A stretch of 64,000 nt of DNA from Isoetes taiwanensis. Its lineage: Eukaryota; Streptophyta; Lycopodiopsida; Isoetales; Isoetaceae. A program made the translations under genes and the position numbers. The stretch lies in NCBI GenBank assembly GCA_021234155.1, contig JAJEKV010000005.1, positions 11,464,572-11,528,571 of the forward strand, given 5' to 3'. Below, one piece after another: positions 46,420-60,118 of this stretch. Each line of letters opens with the position of its first letter. Position 1 is the first letter of the stretch. The notes below the pieces were generated by a model. It did no database searches. It saw only the letters and a list, made by a program, of their open reading frames with translations, and had not been told where the DNA came from.

Positions 46420-49400
46420 GGCGACTTGACAATCTAAGACAGAGTTAAGCTGGTTAAGGCCACAAATGCATATGCATCCCAACATAATGGGTTACCAGAA
46501 TGAAACTATCTAGTTTTCCTGGGCTAGAATGAAATGGAGAAGAACGGACCTTTTCCTAGACGTTGGGCGCCCGCTGCTGGTAAAAATTTAGAGATGGCTA
46601 TGGAGAATATGTTTCTGGAGATTTCTAGGGCATTAAAGTCCTAGGGTCGACTTTTTGACGCGGAATGTTGGCATGATGAACAGAATGAAAATTATTTTTA
46701 CAATACAATACCATAATGTGGTCACATTCTTTTCCGGTGGTACATTTCTCGCATGCCCACGTCATTTGGGTCAAGAACATGAAATTCGAGTTGGGTCCTT
46801 CAATTCTGCATCATTGGCAATGTAGGTGAGAAATCAGACAAATTTTTGAGCTCGATTGTGATATTATCTAAACATATATAAATCGGTTTCATTTTTTTCG
46901 TAGCTTAAAAAAAATTCATATTTTCTCCGTCGTCAATCGGTTGTGTTTAATTTTCTTTTGAAATCCCCTTTGCTATATGTTAGGGAGAAATCACGGGCTT
47001 TTCTTTGATTCGATCGTTGCTGCCTCGGTCGATCCGATCTAATTACGCCAAATTCTTGATTAGTCTTTTTTAATCCATCAAATCCGGCCTCTTCTCTTAA
47101 TTTATCCAATCCCCCTCTTCTTTTCGCGGATTATCGGGCCTCTTCTCATGCGCCATAGCAAATCTAAGCCCCCTTTCTTGGCGACATCTTGAATCGGCCG
47201 GGATATAGCTACAAATGTTGAATCGGTGTCGGGGTATTGCCTCGCATGTTTATTTGTTGCTTCGAATACATTGGAGCTAGCTTTTAGTTTTTCTTTCTCG
47301 ACCTTCTATCCGTGTTTTCTTTGGTGGGAGTAGTGTGGAAAATTCGGTGTAGATAACTTTCGACAGCGGGCCTCAGATCAAGTCACCAAATTTTGGAGTG
47401 ATATTTACGTGAATAAGTGCGAATAATCGAAATGCTATTGCAGAGCGACCCCCTGTTGAAGGAATTGAAGAAAAAGGGGAGGCTAGATGGGAGGCTAGAT
47501 CCAAAGAGGGAAATAGGGACATGATAGTTTTGGAATTGAACTCAAGAATGCCAATTCTCAACCTTCTACTTTGTTTCCTCTTAGATAAATAAGAAGCGAC
47601 CTACTTCTCCAACTGGCGAGCTCGGTAATCGGATATCCCCAAACCGGCTCCACATTTGAACCGGCAGTCGACAACTTATGCAAGCCGGACATTTCGCGAA
47701 TAATTCAGCGAGATGCTCCAAGCTGTCGGATGCGCGACGAACTCCGTGATGCTTGTGGCGGCCTTTTGGCATCTTGAACCATACGTTTCAATCTAGATTC
47801 TATGAACAAGCGGCCGCTTGCGCTTTATCTTCTCTTAGATCTCACAGCCTTTGTCGAGATTCAATCAAGCACCCGGGCCTTTAGACCGATCTCTTCTTTG
47901 CTTCTATCTCCTCTTCTATGCAGTAGCCCCCATCCGTATTAAGCTATTTGGTTCCGCTTTGTTCACATTTTGTTTTCTTATGAACTTCTCTCATTACCGG
48001 TTTGGTCAACACATGTCAAGTATCCATTTTTCCTTTGTACCAAATGTTTAATTACGAATATGGCATTACCTTAATTCCAACGACAAAGAGGAAAATCTTA
48101 GCCCGGAGGATGGAATCAAGAAGTCAAAGGGATAAGCGAAAAATGGGAAAACCTCAAATGAAGGCGAGGAAAAATTAGCAAGGTTCGGAGAACAAGGACC
48201 CAAATGACCCGAAGAACAAGTAAATTTCACATCACATTTGATTCAAGCAAGAAACACGATTTGGTAGAAAAGATGGTATCTAGAAGCGAAGCAAGCTATT
48301 TGATGAGTTGGTAAAGCAACTCAGGAAAGTGACGAAGAGTAGGCAGCTAGAAGCCAAGCAAAGACCGGAACATATTACAAAAGATAATGCATGGGCAAGA
48401 GAAACTCTTTCTAGCATTTGGCAAACACCAACACATTAGCTTCTTTTAAATATTATTAGTTTAAACATTACTATTACTCTTTCGAGAGGCAATACCAGGG
48501 GACCTTGATGTTATATTCTCGTTTCTTTGTCCACGTTAGAGGATAGCCAATAGTGGGATAGTGGGAATACCACCATCACTATGCACCAAGACCCCTATTT
48601 AATAGAACACCGAACACAAGGCATAGAACACGAACACAAAGGCAATAGCATAGGTTCAAATCTGGCGGTTCTTAAGACATTTTATATGTATAAAGTCGCT
48701 GCGAAGAATATGTTTTACTTAGTCACTATGTCAATATACCGCCTTTCCCAAATGCAAAGGGGGGAAAAGAGAAATGTTAAATGGCGGCCTTGGCCGGATA
48801 AATTCTTACCAGGATAAGTTGTTTGGTCCAACTTTCCCCTTGTTTGCCGGTGAGGTACTCCCGAATGTACGCGCATCGCAACATCCACCGCACTAAAAGC
48901 TGTGAGAATCTAAGGCATATTCTTCTAATTAGCGTCTTATATCTCAAAGAGAACTACTGAATGGAGCATTTCGAGGGACTATGACTTGATCTTGCCATCT
49001 TAATTTGAGCGGGGTCAAGTTTTAGAGTTCAAACAATGGTTTAAGATGGAACAACTTCAAAAAAATCAAGTATCACTAGAAAGAGTGCTCCACAAATTAA
49101 TGACGTTTCCATATTTATACGATATGCATACAAATATATGACACCTCCACCATGAATACTTAATGGTGTATTAGTTATTCATGTTATTAATTAACAAAGG
49201 TAAGGTTAGCTATGTTAGAAGGAAGGAAGGAAGGAGCGAAGGTATTTTTATCGTCCACGAGGGACCAATTGGTATTAAATAGTAATTAAAAATGGCATTG
49301 CAAATTATTAATAACTAGTTATGGTGCGGTTGTCGGAGCCTAGTAACAATTTGAGAAGTGGTTGTTTACTACTAAAAAAGATTTGGAGCATGAAATTTTT

Positions 49401-49940
49401 GCATTTGAGGATTGTAGGAGCAACAATGGAGCACAAAATTTGCATCTTTGCCATATGTATTTCTACATAACAATTTTGGGCATCTCATTTTTAACTATTG
49501 GCATTACAAGGCCTAGAAGAATCTTCTATGTTTGAGGATAGGGTTGCAAAAGCATTGATGTCTAACAATGTCAATCATAATAAGTTGTGTATGTCACATG
49601 TCTCGAATTGTAATATAGGTGTACATTTTATATGTAGAGAGACCAATTTCTTTGACCATTATTGAAATTTCACCATATGCTTTGAGTTAAATAGATATTC
49701 AATGATGCTATAAAAATATTTGGCGGTATATGGGAATATAGATTTTCCATCATTAAACTCATGCACCTAATGGGCTTATTAAAAACATAGTTCAATAAGC
49801 ATACTGGATTCAATTTGAAATCAAAAGAATGCAAAATACTTTTCCAATAATAGATATAAGAACACAAAGCTAAATTGAAATAGAATAGAATCCCATCGGT
49901 CAGAGCCCTCGGATCGACATTCTAGAGGGGGGGCAAGCAT
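46420..49940. other. Upstream of CPN20 and intergenic DNA
   Basis: The promoter of the minus-strand CPN20 gene should lie just above 46420; I see no definite TATA element. The rest has no recognised gene. A short GGAA run lies at about 49218-49236. Confidence 0.4.
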
Positions 49941-50468
49941 GCATGTCTCGCATGCATGCATTACTATCACCTTCTTTGGTTGGAGATCGCTATATTAGGA
50001 GGTTCTTCATCAACGCCTCATTGGCGCTTCCTCTTTCTCTCATAGATTACCTTATTCTCTATTCTTTGAAACCCACCCTCCCCAAATTGTTTAATGCATT
50101 TGTCGTGCACTATGGTGACTATGGTCTCTGGTACAAGTTGGCAAGCGGAAGCACCGACTTCTCCATTCGTGGGTTTTGGGAGAGATTCTCAGCCTTACAT
50201 TTGTCCAAAGCCCTTGTCAAGGCTTATCACTAGGGTTTTCCTCGAAAACCCCAAAGGTGGGGTTTTTGAATCGTTGATAAGCTTTCGTGTACACCAACCT
50301 AAATATCTATTAGCATTGTATTTCACGGGGTCCAAGTTGTATAATTGGACATTCTCTTTATTTTTCTTCGTGGGTAGTTCGCATGTGTGACGGCTATCCA
50401 TATCTCATATTGAAAAAAAATACGATCATCCCTCGACATCTTTAGTTTGGTTTCAAGATGCTCTATCA

Positions 50469-50738
50469 CGGGTAAAAGCATGTTAGGGCCTACATAAAAA
50501 TTACCAAAAGGTACTTTTACGTGTACTTACGTGCAAGTACATAATTGTATTTTAAAAGTACCTAGACTACAAGATTGACTAAAAGAAATTTGTGTTATGT
50601 TCAAGAGTAGTAGTACATACATGTTGTAGATACTTTGTGATGTCGAGAAGATGTTAAGAACTCAAATATATCATCATCTTTGACTACCAGAGTATTTTCG
50701 GGTAGTTTCAAAACATGTAGGCCTAACATGCTTTACCC
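50469..50738. mobile_element. MITE-like element with ~25-bp terminal inverted repeats
   Basis: GGGTAAAAGCATGTTAGGGC at about 50470 (continuing CTACAT to 50495) is the inverted complement of ATGTAGGCCTAACATGCTTT (to CCC at 50738), with two single-base indels. A similar terminus (GGGGTAAAAGCATG) stands alone at about 57460, so the family is present at least twice. There is no coding capacity. Confidence 0.65.
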
Positions 50739-50987
50739 ATCTGCCAACATGTTCTTCAACATGACAACCATCTCAAAGGAACTAGTTTCTCAGTACAGAA
50801 GGACCTCTCTCCTCTTCAATTGTGTAGCCATAACGAGGAGCTCTGCAAGGTAAGGCCAACCCACATTCAAAAGAAATGGGCAATGTATGGCGAGGTGCAA
50901 CAACCATTACGGACCAATAGCCTTCCTTGGTTGGCTATGTCTAGATAACTTTGGGTCGCATGGCTCTTGGTCTTTGTGTGTGTTAAA

Positions 50988-51029
<42 letters not shown>

Positions 51030-51041
51030 ATATCTATCTAC
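50988..51041. repeat. (ATCT)n microsatellite
   Basis: About 13 ATCT units with one TATATA interruption near 51027. Confidence 0.97.
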
Positions 51042-51303
51042 AATTTGGGTGTTCCACGCAATAGGCGCAATAATCGCCTTCATCCACAAAAGTTATAACC
51101 TCCCGGGCAAGTGACCTCTTTATGCCAAAACTCAATACACTCTCCTTTCTCCTTAACATTTCTCTTCCGTTTCTCCTCTCTCCTAAGCTACTTGGGCATA
51201 CTTATGGAACTTGGGAGAATTTTCTACTTAATATTCCCCTACTAACTATTTGATCTAACAAGTTAGGACATGGCGATGCTATGATCCGCCTACCAAGATC
51301 ATC

Positions 51304-51315
51304 GCTCCGATACCA
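51304..51315 (-). other. Possible LTR-retroelement primer binding site
   Basis: On the minus strand TGGTATCGGAGC differs by one base from TGGTATCAGAGC, the usual plant LTR-element primer site complementary to initiator tRNA-Met. A CA dinucleotide, a common LTR end, sits one base before it. No matching LTR pair was identified. Confidence 0.4.
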
Positions 51316-51835
51316 TTGGCTTCGGCGTTCATGACAAAGATACGGTCCGGGGGATCTTTGCCTTTGCCTAAATCGCGGCGTCACTGCGCCATCGACCCTT
51401 ATTAATACCGCGCCGACGTGTAGCCAAGTAGGTAGCACACCCTAGGGGGGCAACTTGCAAGGTGTGTGCATTTATTAATGTGCACATTTACCCATGTGCA
51501 CATTTATCTAGGTACACATTTTCATGTGAACACCTTATGCCACCGGTCATAAAGGCAAGTGGGCCATACCCAAATATCTACATGCTTAAAGGGATAATTG
51601 GAAACCCTAACCCCAACCCTTTGTCTATATAGGTTGAGAAACCTAACTTGCCATTTTCGTTCATGCCATTTTAGGGCTCTGTTTTTGCTTGCTCCGTGAG
51701 TCAAAACCGCCTCCGGACTTCTGTCACGGCGATCTAGCTTCGTTGGTTTCCCCTTTTTAACCTTCATCTTCTAGCTCAAAGGGGATGGTGAAGTTCAAGG
51801 CGGTGAGGTGTGGGGCAAGAGTGGGGTATTTAGTC

Positions 51836-51892
51836 AATTTAATAGCCTAAACCATCTCGGTTATTGAATCGGTGGGTTTAGCCTATTAAATT
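51836..51892. repeat. 18-bp inverted repeat
   Basis: AATTTAATAGCCTAAACC (51836-51853) pairs with GGTTTAGCCTATTAAATT (51875-51892) with one mismatch. Confidence 0.8.
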
Positions 51893-52884
51893 GCCCATAC
51901 GACCATTTAGATCCCCAGATACCAAGCTCTAACTAAAGAACCCTAACTCCTTCATTGATTTTAGATTAGATCTTGTTCTTTAGTTCTTTCCGTGATATGT
52001 ATCATGATGTATCTCTGAACTCATTGTATTGGGAAGGGGGGTAGAGACCCTAAAAGCACAGTAGTTGATGCTCCTAGCTAGCCTTTTTAGCACACCGTAA
52101 ATTCGGCCCAGTACAAAGAGCCACACGGGTTGTGGGTGAAAGGGCCAGGAGGCGGCTTATAAAGGAGGTTAGTGTTACGACTCATGAACGTCCCTCGGTG
52201 TGTAAAGGTCTGGGGATCATAGTGGACTGGGTCTAATGGCTTTGCCACCTGCAGGTGTGGGCAAGGCATGGGCTCACTGCAGTGGAGTGATGCATCACTC
52301 TCCATTGGGTTCAAGTCGAACACAGGCGGTGGCCCTCTAGTCACCTTGAGTCAAAGATGTAGATCTCCGGGAGGGAGTGATCCTACACCTGCCCCGGGCT
52401 GGGGAGATGCAACCAGGGAATAGCCCCTTTGGCTAAGGCCCGTGGGCTCTGGTCAGTCCCAACACTTTTCAACCTACTCGCAAAGTGTGCGGGGAGGGCG
52501 GATGGAGTGGATTACCCTAAGCCATGTTCTTATGCCGGCCAAATCCATTGCCATGAATTCTCGCCCTAATGACCTCGAGGCCAGCCAAATGGTCGGTCAT
52601 CCCCTTGAGTGCGGGCCTTGGGTAGGGATTCCCATATGTGATGAGCCATCCTTCCGAGATGGTTATGTGATGTTGATGTTGTATCTCGACATGTATGTTT
52701 ACGCTTCCAGCCTAGGTAGGCCTTGAGGGAGACAGGGGGTAAATGACCCCTTCATTCTTCCCTTGGAACTCTTCAAGGTAAAAGGATGATCGTGGAGGCC
52801 CTATATTAGCATGGAGCTGGTATGGGGGATGAACTCTGTTTGTATCTGATGAGTGCACCATATATGAGTAGGGGACGTCCACAG

Positions 52885-52895
52885 TGGTATCGAGC
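52885..52895 (+). other. Possible LTR-retroelement primer binding site (plus strand)
   Basis: TGGTATCGAGC equals the common tRNA-Met primer site TGGTATCAGAGC with one base missing. It follows a CA at 52882-52883 that could end a 5' LTR. The candidate LTR (about 51900-52883) has no second copy that I can find in the window. Confidence 0.4.
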
Positions 52896-53115
52896 AATGT
52901 TCTTGGAGACCAAGAGCAAAGCAGCGGGCTATGCTCCCGGTAGGTACTAACTTGATAGGATCCTCAAACCTCGAAAAAGTGGAAAAATTTTTTTTCCTCA
53001 AACCTCAAAAAATGGGAAATTTTTCTCATTTTTTGTAGTATAGTAAGCTAATTAGCGGAATTGGAACATAAAAAGACTAAAAGCATTATGAGCCAAATCT
53101 TTCTAAGGCAAGAAG

Positions 53116-53885
53116 GTCTCCGCGTCGCCGCCAACAAAACCAAGACTCTGTGTTTTGCCACAGGCATAGCGGCTTGACATAAAACCAAAATCCTTTAGTA
53201 CTTGATGAATTTTAAAAGGTAACATGCTAGATCGAGTTTTAAGGTAAAATTAGTTAGATTTGTATATTGACCCAAGAAGAGTCTGAGAGCGGGATAGGCG
53301 AGAGATACAAGAAGAGGAGAGGGGAGGGAGACAGGAGACCAAAGGAGACAAAGCGGCGAGAAGCGTAGGCTGGTCCAACATTTTGAAACTCAACAGCACT
53401 GCGGTACACTCAAAAGGGTAACCTCAATGAAGAAAGATATGCACTTGGCGGTCATATCAAAGGAGAGCCTTATTAATTTTGTAAATGATAAAATTTTGTT
53501 TAATACAAAGTTTTTGAGTAGATTATGTATAAATGTATTTACCTAAGTTGAATTAGCAAGTAATGGCTTTTGTTTCAGTCAAAATTGGACATTTTTAGAG
53601 CAAGTGAGTGAGGATGTCTCACATGTCGCACAGAGCAAAACCAAGACTAGGTCTTGACACAGGCGCATGTGTGAGACCTTCATACCTAAACTAGTCCTAA
53701 ACTAGACCAAAACACCTCCAAATGTCGACCAAGTAAGGGGTCAGGATTACGCCTAACTAGATGAGTCCTAGCATGATTTGACCCTTAGATCACCAATTGG
53801 ACAAGTTTGACCAAGATAGGGGCCTTGAATGTCTCACACACGTCGCCAGGAGCAAAACCAAGACTCCAAGTTTTGACCTGGGCGC
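53116..53885. repeat. Dispersed three-copy ~55-bp motif
   Basis: A phrase containing GTCGC...AACAAAACCAAGACTC or AGCAAAACCAAGACT followed by TTTTGxCxxxGGC occurs at about 53116-53172, 53612-53668 and 53829-53885. The two later copies share a preceding TGTCTCACA and a following CTCAAACT-type flank. Confidence 0.65.
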
Positions 53886-56800
53886 AATGATGTGAACCTC
53901 AAACTTGAACCTCCATAACTTGAGCCACGAGGCTCCAAAATTGCTGACATTTGTTGCAATAGGACCGTTAGACAGCCTAGAATCCATTTTATGATCTCAA
54001 ATTAGGCTAGAAATGTCAAACCCGACTCAAAATGACCAAAATCTGCTCAAACCCTTGAATTGTTTTCCAAGCTGTGGTTTGTTTGTAAATAGAAGCATAA
54101 CCCATTAGTACCCTGCAAGTATTGCTCTCGGCTCAAGGCTGATGCCTTACTCCTAGATAGAAGTGCTCAAGAACACCCCTTTGTTATAGTCATCTAGACC
54201 TCAAACATAGAAACCCAAGTCCATTTGGTGGTACATCACCTCTTGCTCATGCCAAAGGCATAAACCTCGACCCTAATTACATTGTCCTTCTAATAGAGTT
54301 TGACTTATATAGCAGCCACATTGACACTCCCTATTGCCGGGATATCTAGAAAGGAGCTAGAGTCTAGAGCTGCACCCAAGTCACTCCATGTGTGAGATTG
54401 GACTCCCCAAACCAACTTTGCTAGGACCTTAGAGTATGCCTCAAACATCATGGAGGTTTTGCAAAACAACCCTCATTTCATGCCATACCACACGTCCTAA
54501 TGCCCATAGGTTGTAGATTATAGATATGTCTCCATTAATGCTTTCGAAGCCATCTTGCTTGCTTATAGAGCCCAAAATGTTGTAGGAAGAGCCCTTCAAG
54601 TAGACCCTTAGACTCTAGAATATCTGACGTTGCTTTTTGAAATTTGGGGCGAGCCATGAAGAGCTAGAGGCGCAACTTCTTGAAGACCGAGGTCGGCCGA
54701 TGCAATGAACAGAGATAAAGAGAGACCCAAAAGCGGACCCAAGAGGGAGGAAGCACAGCGACAAACACCTCAATAGACAAGCGAGTAGAAGCGAGGACAC
54801 CACCAGCCTATCATCAATCTTCATCAAATGGGAAGAATATTTGGTAACGGCATCATCAATTTTCTAGATGTCAACCTCCGACTACCGTCCACGAGCTCAC
54901 ATCATAAAAAGAGGATCTCGGCGCCTTACCAACTTCAGCACCATGAGTTTCAAATGGAAGAATGCAAAGCGGACAAAATACGAGTCAGGGGGAAGGCGTT
55001 AGACGCCGATGCCGTTAGCGTCCACGAGCTGGGGCGGGGCCATAATCTTCGTCGAGGGAAAGTCATAGAACCACGGGAGCATATAGAAGCGGAGGGAAGA
55101 CCACCACGACCTTGCGGCCAGCTCAGCGAATGTCGCGGTAATAAAAGGAGCAACCAATCACAGGCAACCACAAAGCACCTAAAGTGACCCGGGCCGAACT
55201 TCCGACTCCTTGCGTAATGGGAGAACTTCGGTGGTTCAAAAAGTAAGGAGACCATGAGGGGAGGAGAGGCGCATGTCGAGGGAAAGGAACATCTCCCCGA
55301 CTTGACTTCTCCCTCGGCGTAGAGCCTGCAAGACCAAGGAGGAGAATATTCCGCTCGAACAAAATTCGGACCCGAGGAAACACCTAGAAACCAAAGGAAG
55401 GGCAACGTTACCTAAATCCCTGACCCGAGTCTCACCCAGACTCGAAGGATAGGACGGGGGCCGGAGGAGATGACCTAGCGGCGGTCTGAATCGCAAAGGT
55501 GACTAGAAGGAGCCATGGTAGAAAACAATGGAGATGACCGCTTCCGGTACCCGGAGAAGTACCTCAGCAGATGACAAAGCCCAAGCAACAGGTCCCGCTC
55601 AGAATTCAACCTGCAGAGGAATGACAATGCCTGCCTATTGACCCACGATCTCAGAGCGAAGACATTCAAAGAATGCCCGGCTACAACAGCGGTGATCTAC
55701 AAAGCGTCAATGGCAGAGCTTACGTCGGCAATCTTACAGCGACACATGTAGGGACGTTGAGTGATCCCGCGCTCTCGGCCGGACATACACCGGGGAGGAG
55801 CATCTTTTTTCAAGGGATCACGCAGTAAACACGAGCTAACGGATCGGATTTCCGGATGAAGCTCAACAATAGTAGCGGCATCTCAGGAATCAGTCAACCC
55901 AGAGGAAGAAGAAGATCACGACCAGAAGCCAAGAAGAATCAAGCGAGAGGATAAAACCCTAAAATTTATAAACATTCAAGTAGATCTTCGTAGTTGTTTT
56001 GGAAAAGTGGATGAATTAAAATCCCAATGTAATCGTATATGTCTGTTGTATATCTCGGGTGCTCACATATATAGTGGAGAAACATAAGTTTAGAGTCATG
56101 TTTACGGTTTGGCAGCTTAGATCGGGAAGCTCCTTCGCTGACTACAAAATGAGAAGCAAGGGAAACACAATGGCCAAGATCAAATGGAAGAGCAGTCACG
56201 AGGGAGAAATGATCAGGAGCCCAAGCAAACCCCGACTCTAAACGCTTGGGAAGTGCCCTCAAGTAGAAGGCCACTCGTTACACCAATGTGAGAAAAGAGA
56301 CACAACAGGTCATGTCAAGATCGTGTTGCACGGGGACATCTCCCGGGGCTCCAACACTACCTCTTGTGCCTTGACAACAGGCATGAACTTATGACCACGG
56401 TAGCCTCAACAATAGAAAGGAGGAGCGGCCGGGCCTGTGGCCAACTAAGAGGCAGCATCTCGTGACCATAATTCCACCTTGTGTGGTAATATAGAATTGA
56501 TGCTATGACATGCGTATTAGATGGAGGCGCCACGAAAACATTCTGACAAGGAGATATGCCTCCAACAACTAGGTGATGGCCGTCCGGTACTCCTACCGAT
56601 AATTAGAAGAGAAAATCATATATCTCAGAGCATGTGGCACATCAAACCCAAGGTAGAAGCATTAGACACCTTAACGACAAAGGATAGCAAGCTGAAGCAC
56701 CTTGCAAAAAGAGAGTTCAAGATAATAGCGGGCTATTCAACGACAAGAGTATATCTAAGGCGGGGTACTTCTTGACTCAAGGGTCAAGCTGCTTGTGAGA

Positions 56801-58764
56801 TATAAGGATCCATCATCCAGGCAATATAGCCGGCGGGGAGGAGAGCCATGATGCTTTGCCCGGCCCGGAGAAAGGCCGACATGCATAGAGGGACAAAGGT
56901 CCGGGGAACTCAAAGGCGGAGAAGTGCAACAGCCCGACTTCTTCCACGAGCTCCCTAGAGGCGGGGGAGATCAAAGCCCGGCGAAACACCAGTCAAAGCC
57001 ACGGAAGGTACCTCCTCAAGACAAAAGGCGGCATAACAGAGGAGGTGACAGCGTCAAGCCATGTGATCGAGGGGATCAAACAAGGAAGATTAGGCTTCGA
57101 TGGGAAGCAAGTTCTAAGCGGCTGGCCAGAATGACTTCTGTGGACTTGCATGCAACTTGGTGAACCCAAGGATCGCCGGTTCAAAGAACAACTCTAGAGG
57201 TATAGCCAAAGGAATCGGCGCGCACAACCTCAAAGGGCGGCTTCCAAATAGCTTCAAGCATCATGAAGGGAACAATTACGCCCAAAACGGGATGAAGCCG
57301 ACCGAAATGTCGAAGCATCAGCGACCAGCACACCTTTAGTTAAGAATGTGATGCAAAGCATGTGGTGCCATAGCCCGGAGAGCCAAGTATATCAACAAGT
57401 TACCCGGATGCACGGTGGCGTACAAATAGGAGGATATAGATCTCGTCAACACCATTGCGGGGTAAAAGCATGAAAGGGTGTCGTACATAAATCTTGAATT
57501 GAAGGGCAATTTGTGCTTTTTTGGGGTACATTTTAGATGTACATCAATACACTATGGTTTGTCGTTTTGTGTCGGATATGCAAGCCATTACAAGATCATC
57601 CACGACATTCCCAGAAATTCTTGGTTAACCCAGAACCAGAACCAATTAGAGATGGATCCGTCCCTCCCTTTCAGAAATTCCCCCTTTCCACCAGGACCCG
57701 AACAGGCAATTCGGAAGCAAACACATACCAATTGGATCTACAAAAATACAAATCAATTTCAATCATTCATGGAGGGTGAAATTCCAATGGAAGTGATGGT
57801 TCTAAAGCGCCTTACCCGACATTGCGAGTGTTATGCCACAAAACAAATAAGCGGCGTGTTGGCCAGTCGATGGGTGCATCTCGATTGCAAACCCGTCGAA
57901 TCAAAGATTAGTTTTTTGTGATCGTTTGTTGCAAGATAGCCGGGCTTTTTACGTTTTCGAACACAGCCAATTGGAAATCCTTAGAAGTTATTGTTATGAA
58001 ATCAATGATGAAACTTGAAGATGGGCTTCAAGTAAAGAATGCTGCTAATTAAAAAGATAAATTGGTAGCAAAACATTCAACATTTATCAATGATTGTTGG
58101 AAAAAAGGAGATATAAACAAGAATGTTTCTTCAAAATTGCTAAAAATCTGACCAAAATTTATCCAAGGCACGACAAGAAGGAAGATAATGTCATTAAGTG
58201 GAGCAAATGTATATGGGCTTTGGCGGGAAGGATGCAGATCAAATAGAAGTGATGATTCAATCAAATGTCGGAGTTCGAATTTTGGCTTGACAATACCAAA
58301 GTTTCACCAAAGTTTAGAATGTCATAAAGAGGAGAACACAAGCAATACAATACCTTGATATCTCACGAGGTTTGCTCTTGTAATTGAATCAATTCAGTTT
58401 GGAGATTATGTTTTTTCTTCAAAATTCTTACGTACATTCTTACGTACATTCTAAATTTGACAATTAATGAATACACATGGTTTTCATGAAATGTATTGCA
58501 TTTTACATTTTTACATTTATACATTGTTTACATAGTGGCAGAAATCTTGCGGTGATATTATATTAGGTACTTTTAGATGTACATCCATTAACACTTACAT
58601 GTCGCCTACATTTGCATTTACATGTACTTGAATATCAAAATTACATCATTTTACATTTTGAGTGTACTTTTCAGTGTTAATGAAGCCAAACCATCCCGGA
58701 CATATGTACATTAGTTGTACTAATGTGTAACATTAATGTGAATGTACTAATATTGGAACGATAA
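53886..58764. other. Decayed repeat-rich DNA, no confident gene
   Basis: About 54600-57400 is GC-richer than the rest and has many short open frames on both strands. The longest (54950-55405 minus, 57478-57921 plus) lack conserved motifs. Position after a possible primer site suggests a shredded LTR retroelement, but I cannot recognise gag, protease, RT or integrase motifs. Confidence 0.4.
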
Positions 58765-58940
58765 TTAGATGTACATTGGATGTACATCCGGATGTACATC
58801 GGATGTACATTAAGTTCATACATTGGATGTTCGATGGAAGCTGTTGGGTACGTACATTAATAGCGATGTACATTAGATGTACATTAGATGTACATCAGTC
58901 TGATAACAGTCGATGGAAGCATTTGGATGGACATTTTATG
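58765..58940. repeat. GATGTACAT-type short repeat field
   Basis: The palindromic core TGTACAT or ATGTACAT recurs about ten times (ATTAGATGTACATTAGATGT and similar). Looser copies extend back to about 58570 and to 57540. The encoded open frame at 58776-58958 is only a translation of the repeat. Confidence 0.85.
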
Positions 58941-60118
58941 TACATAGAACAGCGATAATTGTACAATAGTATAGTTCAATACTCTTTTGGCATCAGTTCT
59001 TGACATCATTTTGCTAACATGGTCTTTAATGCTTTTGTTGTGCGATTGGGCTTTATCAACGGTTTGTATATGAGAATACGTGCAAATTCGCCCGGCCGAT
59101 TAGTGTCTGAAACACGATTGCATAGGAAATTTGAAGGAGAAACACATATTTGTTGTGTCAAATATGAAATGGCAGATCTGTCTGAGAAAAGGCCTTCAAT
59201 GATATGAGGAGATCCCTACCATGTTATTGCACTTCTTTGCTGCGATGTAATGCGGTCTGACAAAACAATGGAGTATGTCAAGCAAACAAGAAGACTTTTG
59301 ATAATGTTGAAAATATCTTGTGGAGGTCAACGGTTTGCGAGAAATATGTGGCGGATGAATGGATAAACTAAAATGCATCAAAGCGAATGTGATGAATGTG
59401 GGTGAAGAAATTGAACATCTGTCCAAGCGAGGAAGATGGAATTCAGAATGTGGGTGGCAAGTATATGCATGTATCAATGAGCAAATCAAAAAGGTACATC
59501 AGAGAAGGCTTAGATTAGTTGATTGAGAATGACAAAGCATACGATTTTTGTTAAGAACATAAAAATCAGCTTGCTAAAGTTCTGAGGATCATAACTTTCT
59601 GACCTGCTTGGCCCGAGCAAAAGCGGTTTAAAAGATGTTGAGAAACTCGGGATAATAGTGTGTTTATACATGCGATTTGACTGACTTAGAGAGAACTACA
59701 CATTGAAAGGAGCCAGGTGCATCCAGAGCATTGGAATCTGATCAAATTAGTATTTGGTCCATATTTCAATGATGAAAATAGAAGGTAAGCTTAAAAAAAG
59801 CGATTGCATTTCTATGTTTTAGGATAGCCCAGGGAAGCATTTTGTGCAACTGGTTTTAAATTACATTTGGGGTGGCTTAAGAATAATGGGTGGACACATA
59901 AACCTTCATTATGTGTGGTCCGGATGGTTGTCATCTCAAGATTCAAATCACACTTGCAGACATGAGTATGGAATCTGTAGATACCATGTTGAAAATAAAT
60001 TCGAGTGATATGGAATTTCTTTGGATGCGGCCATGGGAAAGGCACATGATGGCGAGGTAGTATGTAAGTTGTGGCTTGAGAATGGCCGAGAGAAAACAAA
60101 ATGGCATGCCCGATGGCC
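58941..60118. other. Intergenic, no gene
   Basis: No recognised gene or structured repeat; short open frames only. Confidence 0.4.

Noticed and set aside
54950-55405. 151-codon minus-strand open frame
   Set aside because: It has no conserved motif, overlapping open frames occur on both strands, and it sits in a GC-richer decayed region; it is probably chance.
57478-57921. 147-codon plus-strand frame
   Set aside because: It starts at a MITE-like terminus, has no recognisable domain, and the N-terminal part reads as repeat sequence.
58776-58958. 60-codon frame in the GATGTACAT field
   Set aside because: It is only the translation of the short repeat (MDVH/MYI units).
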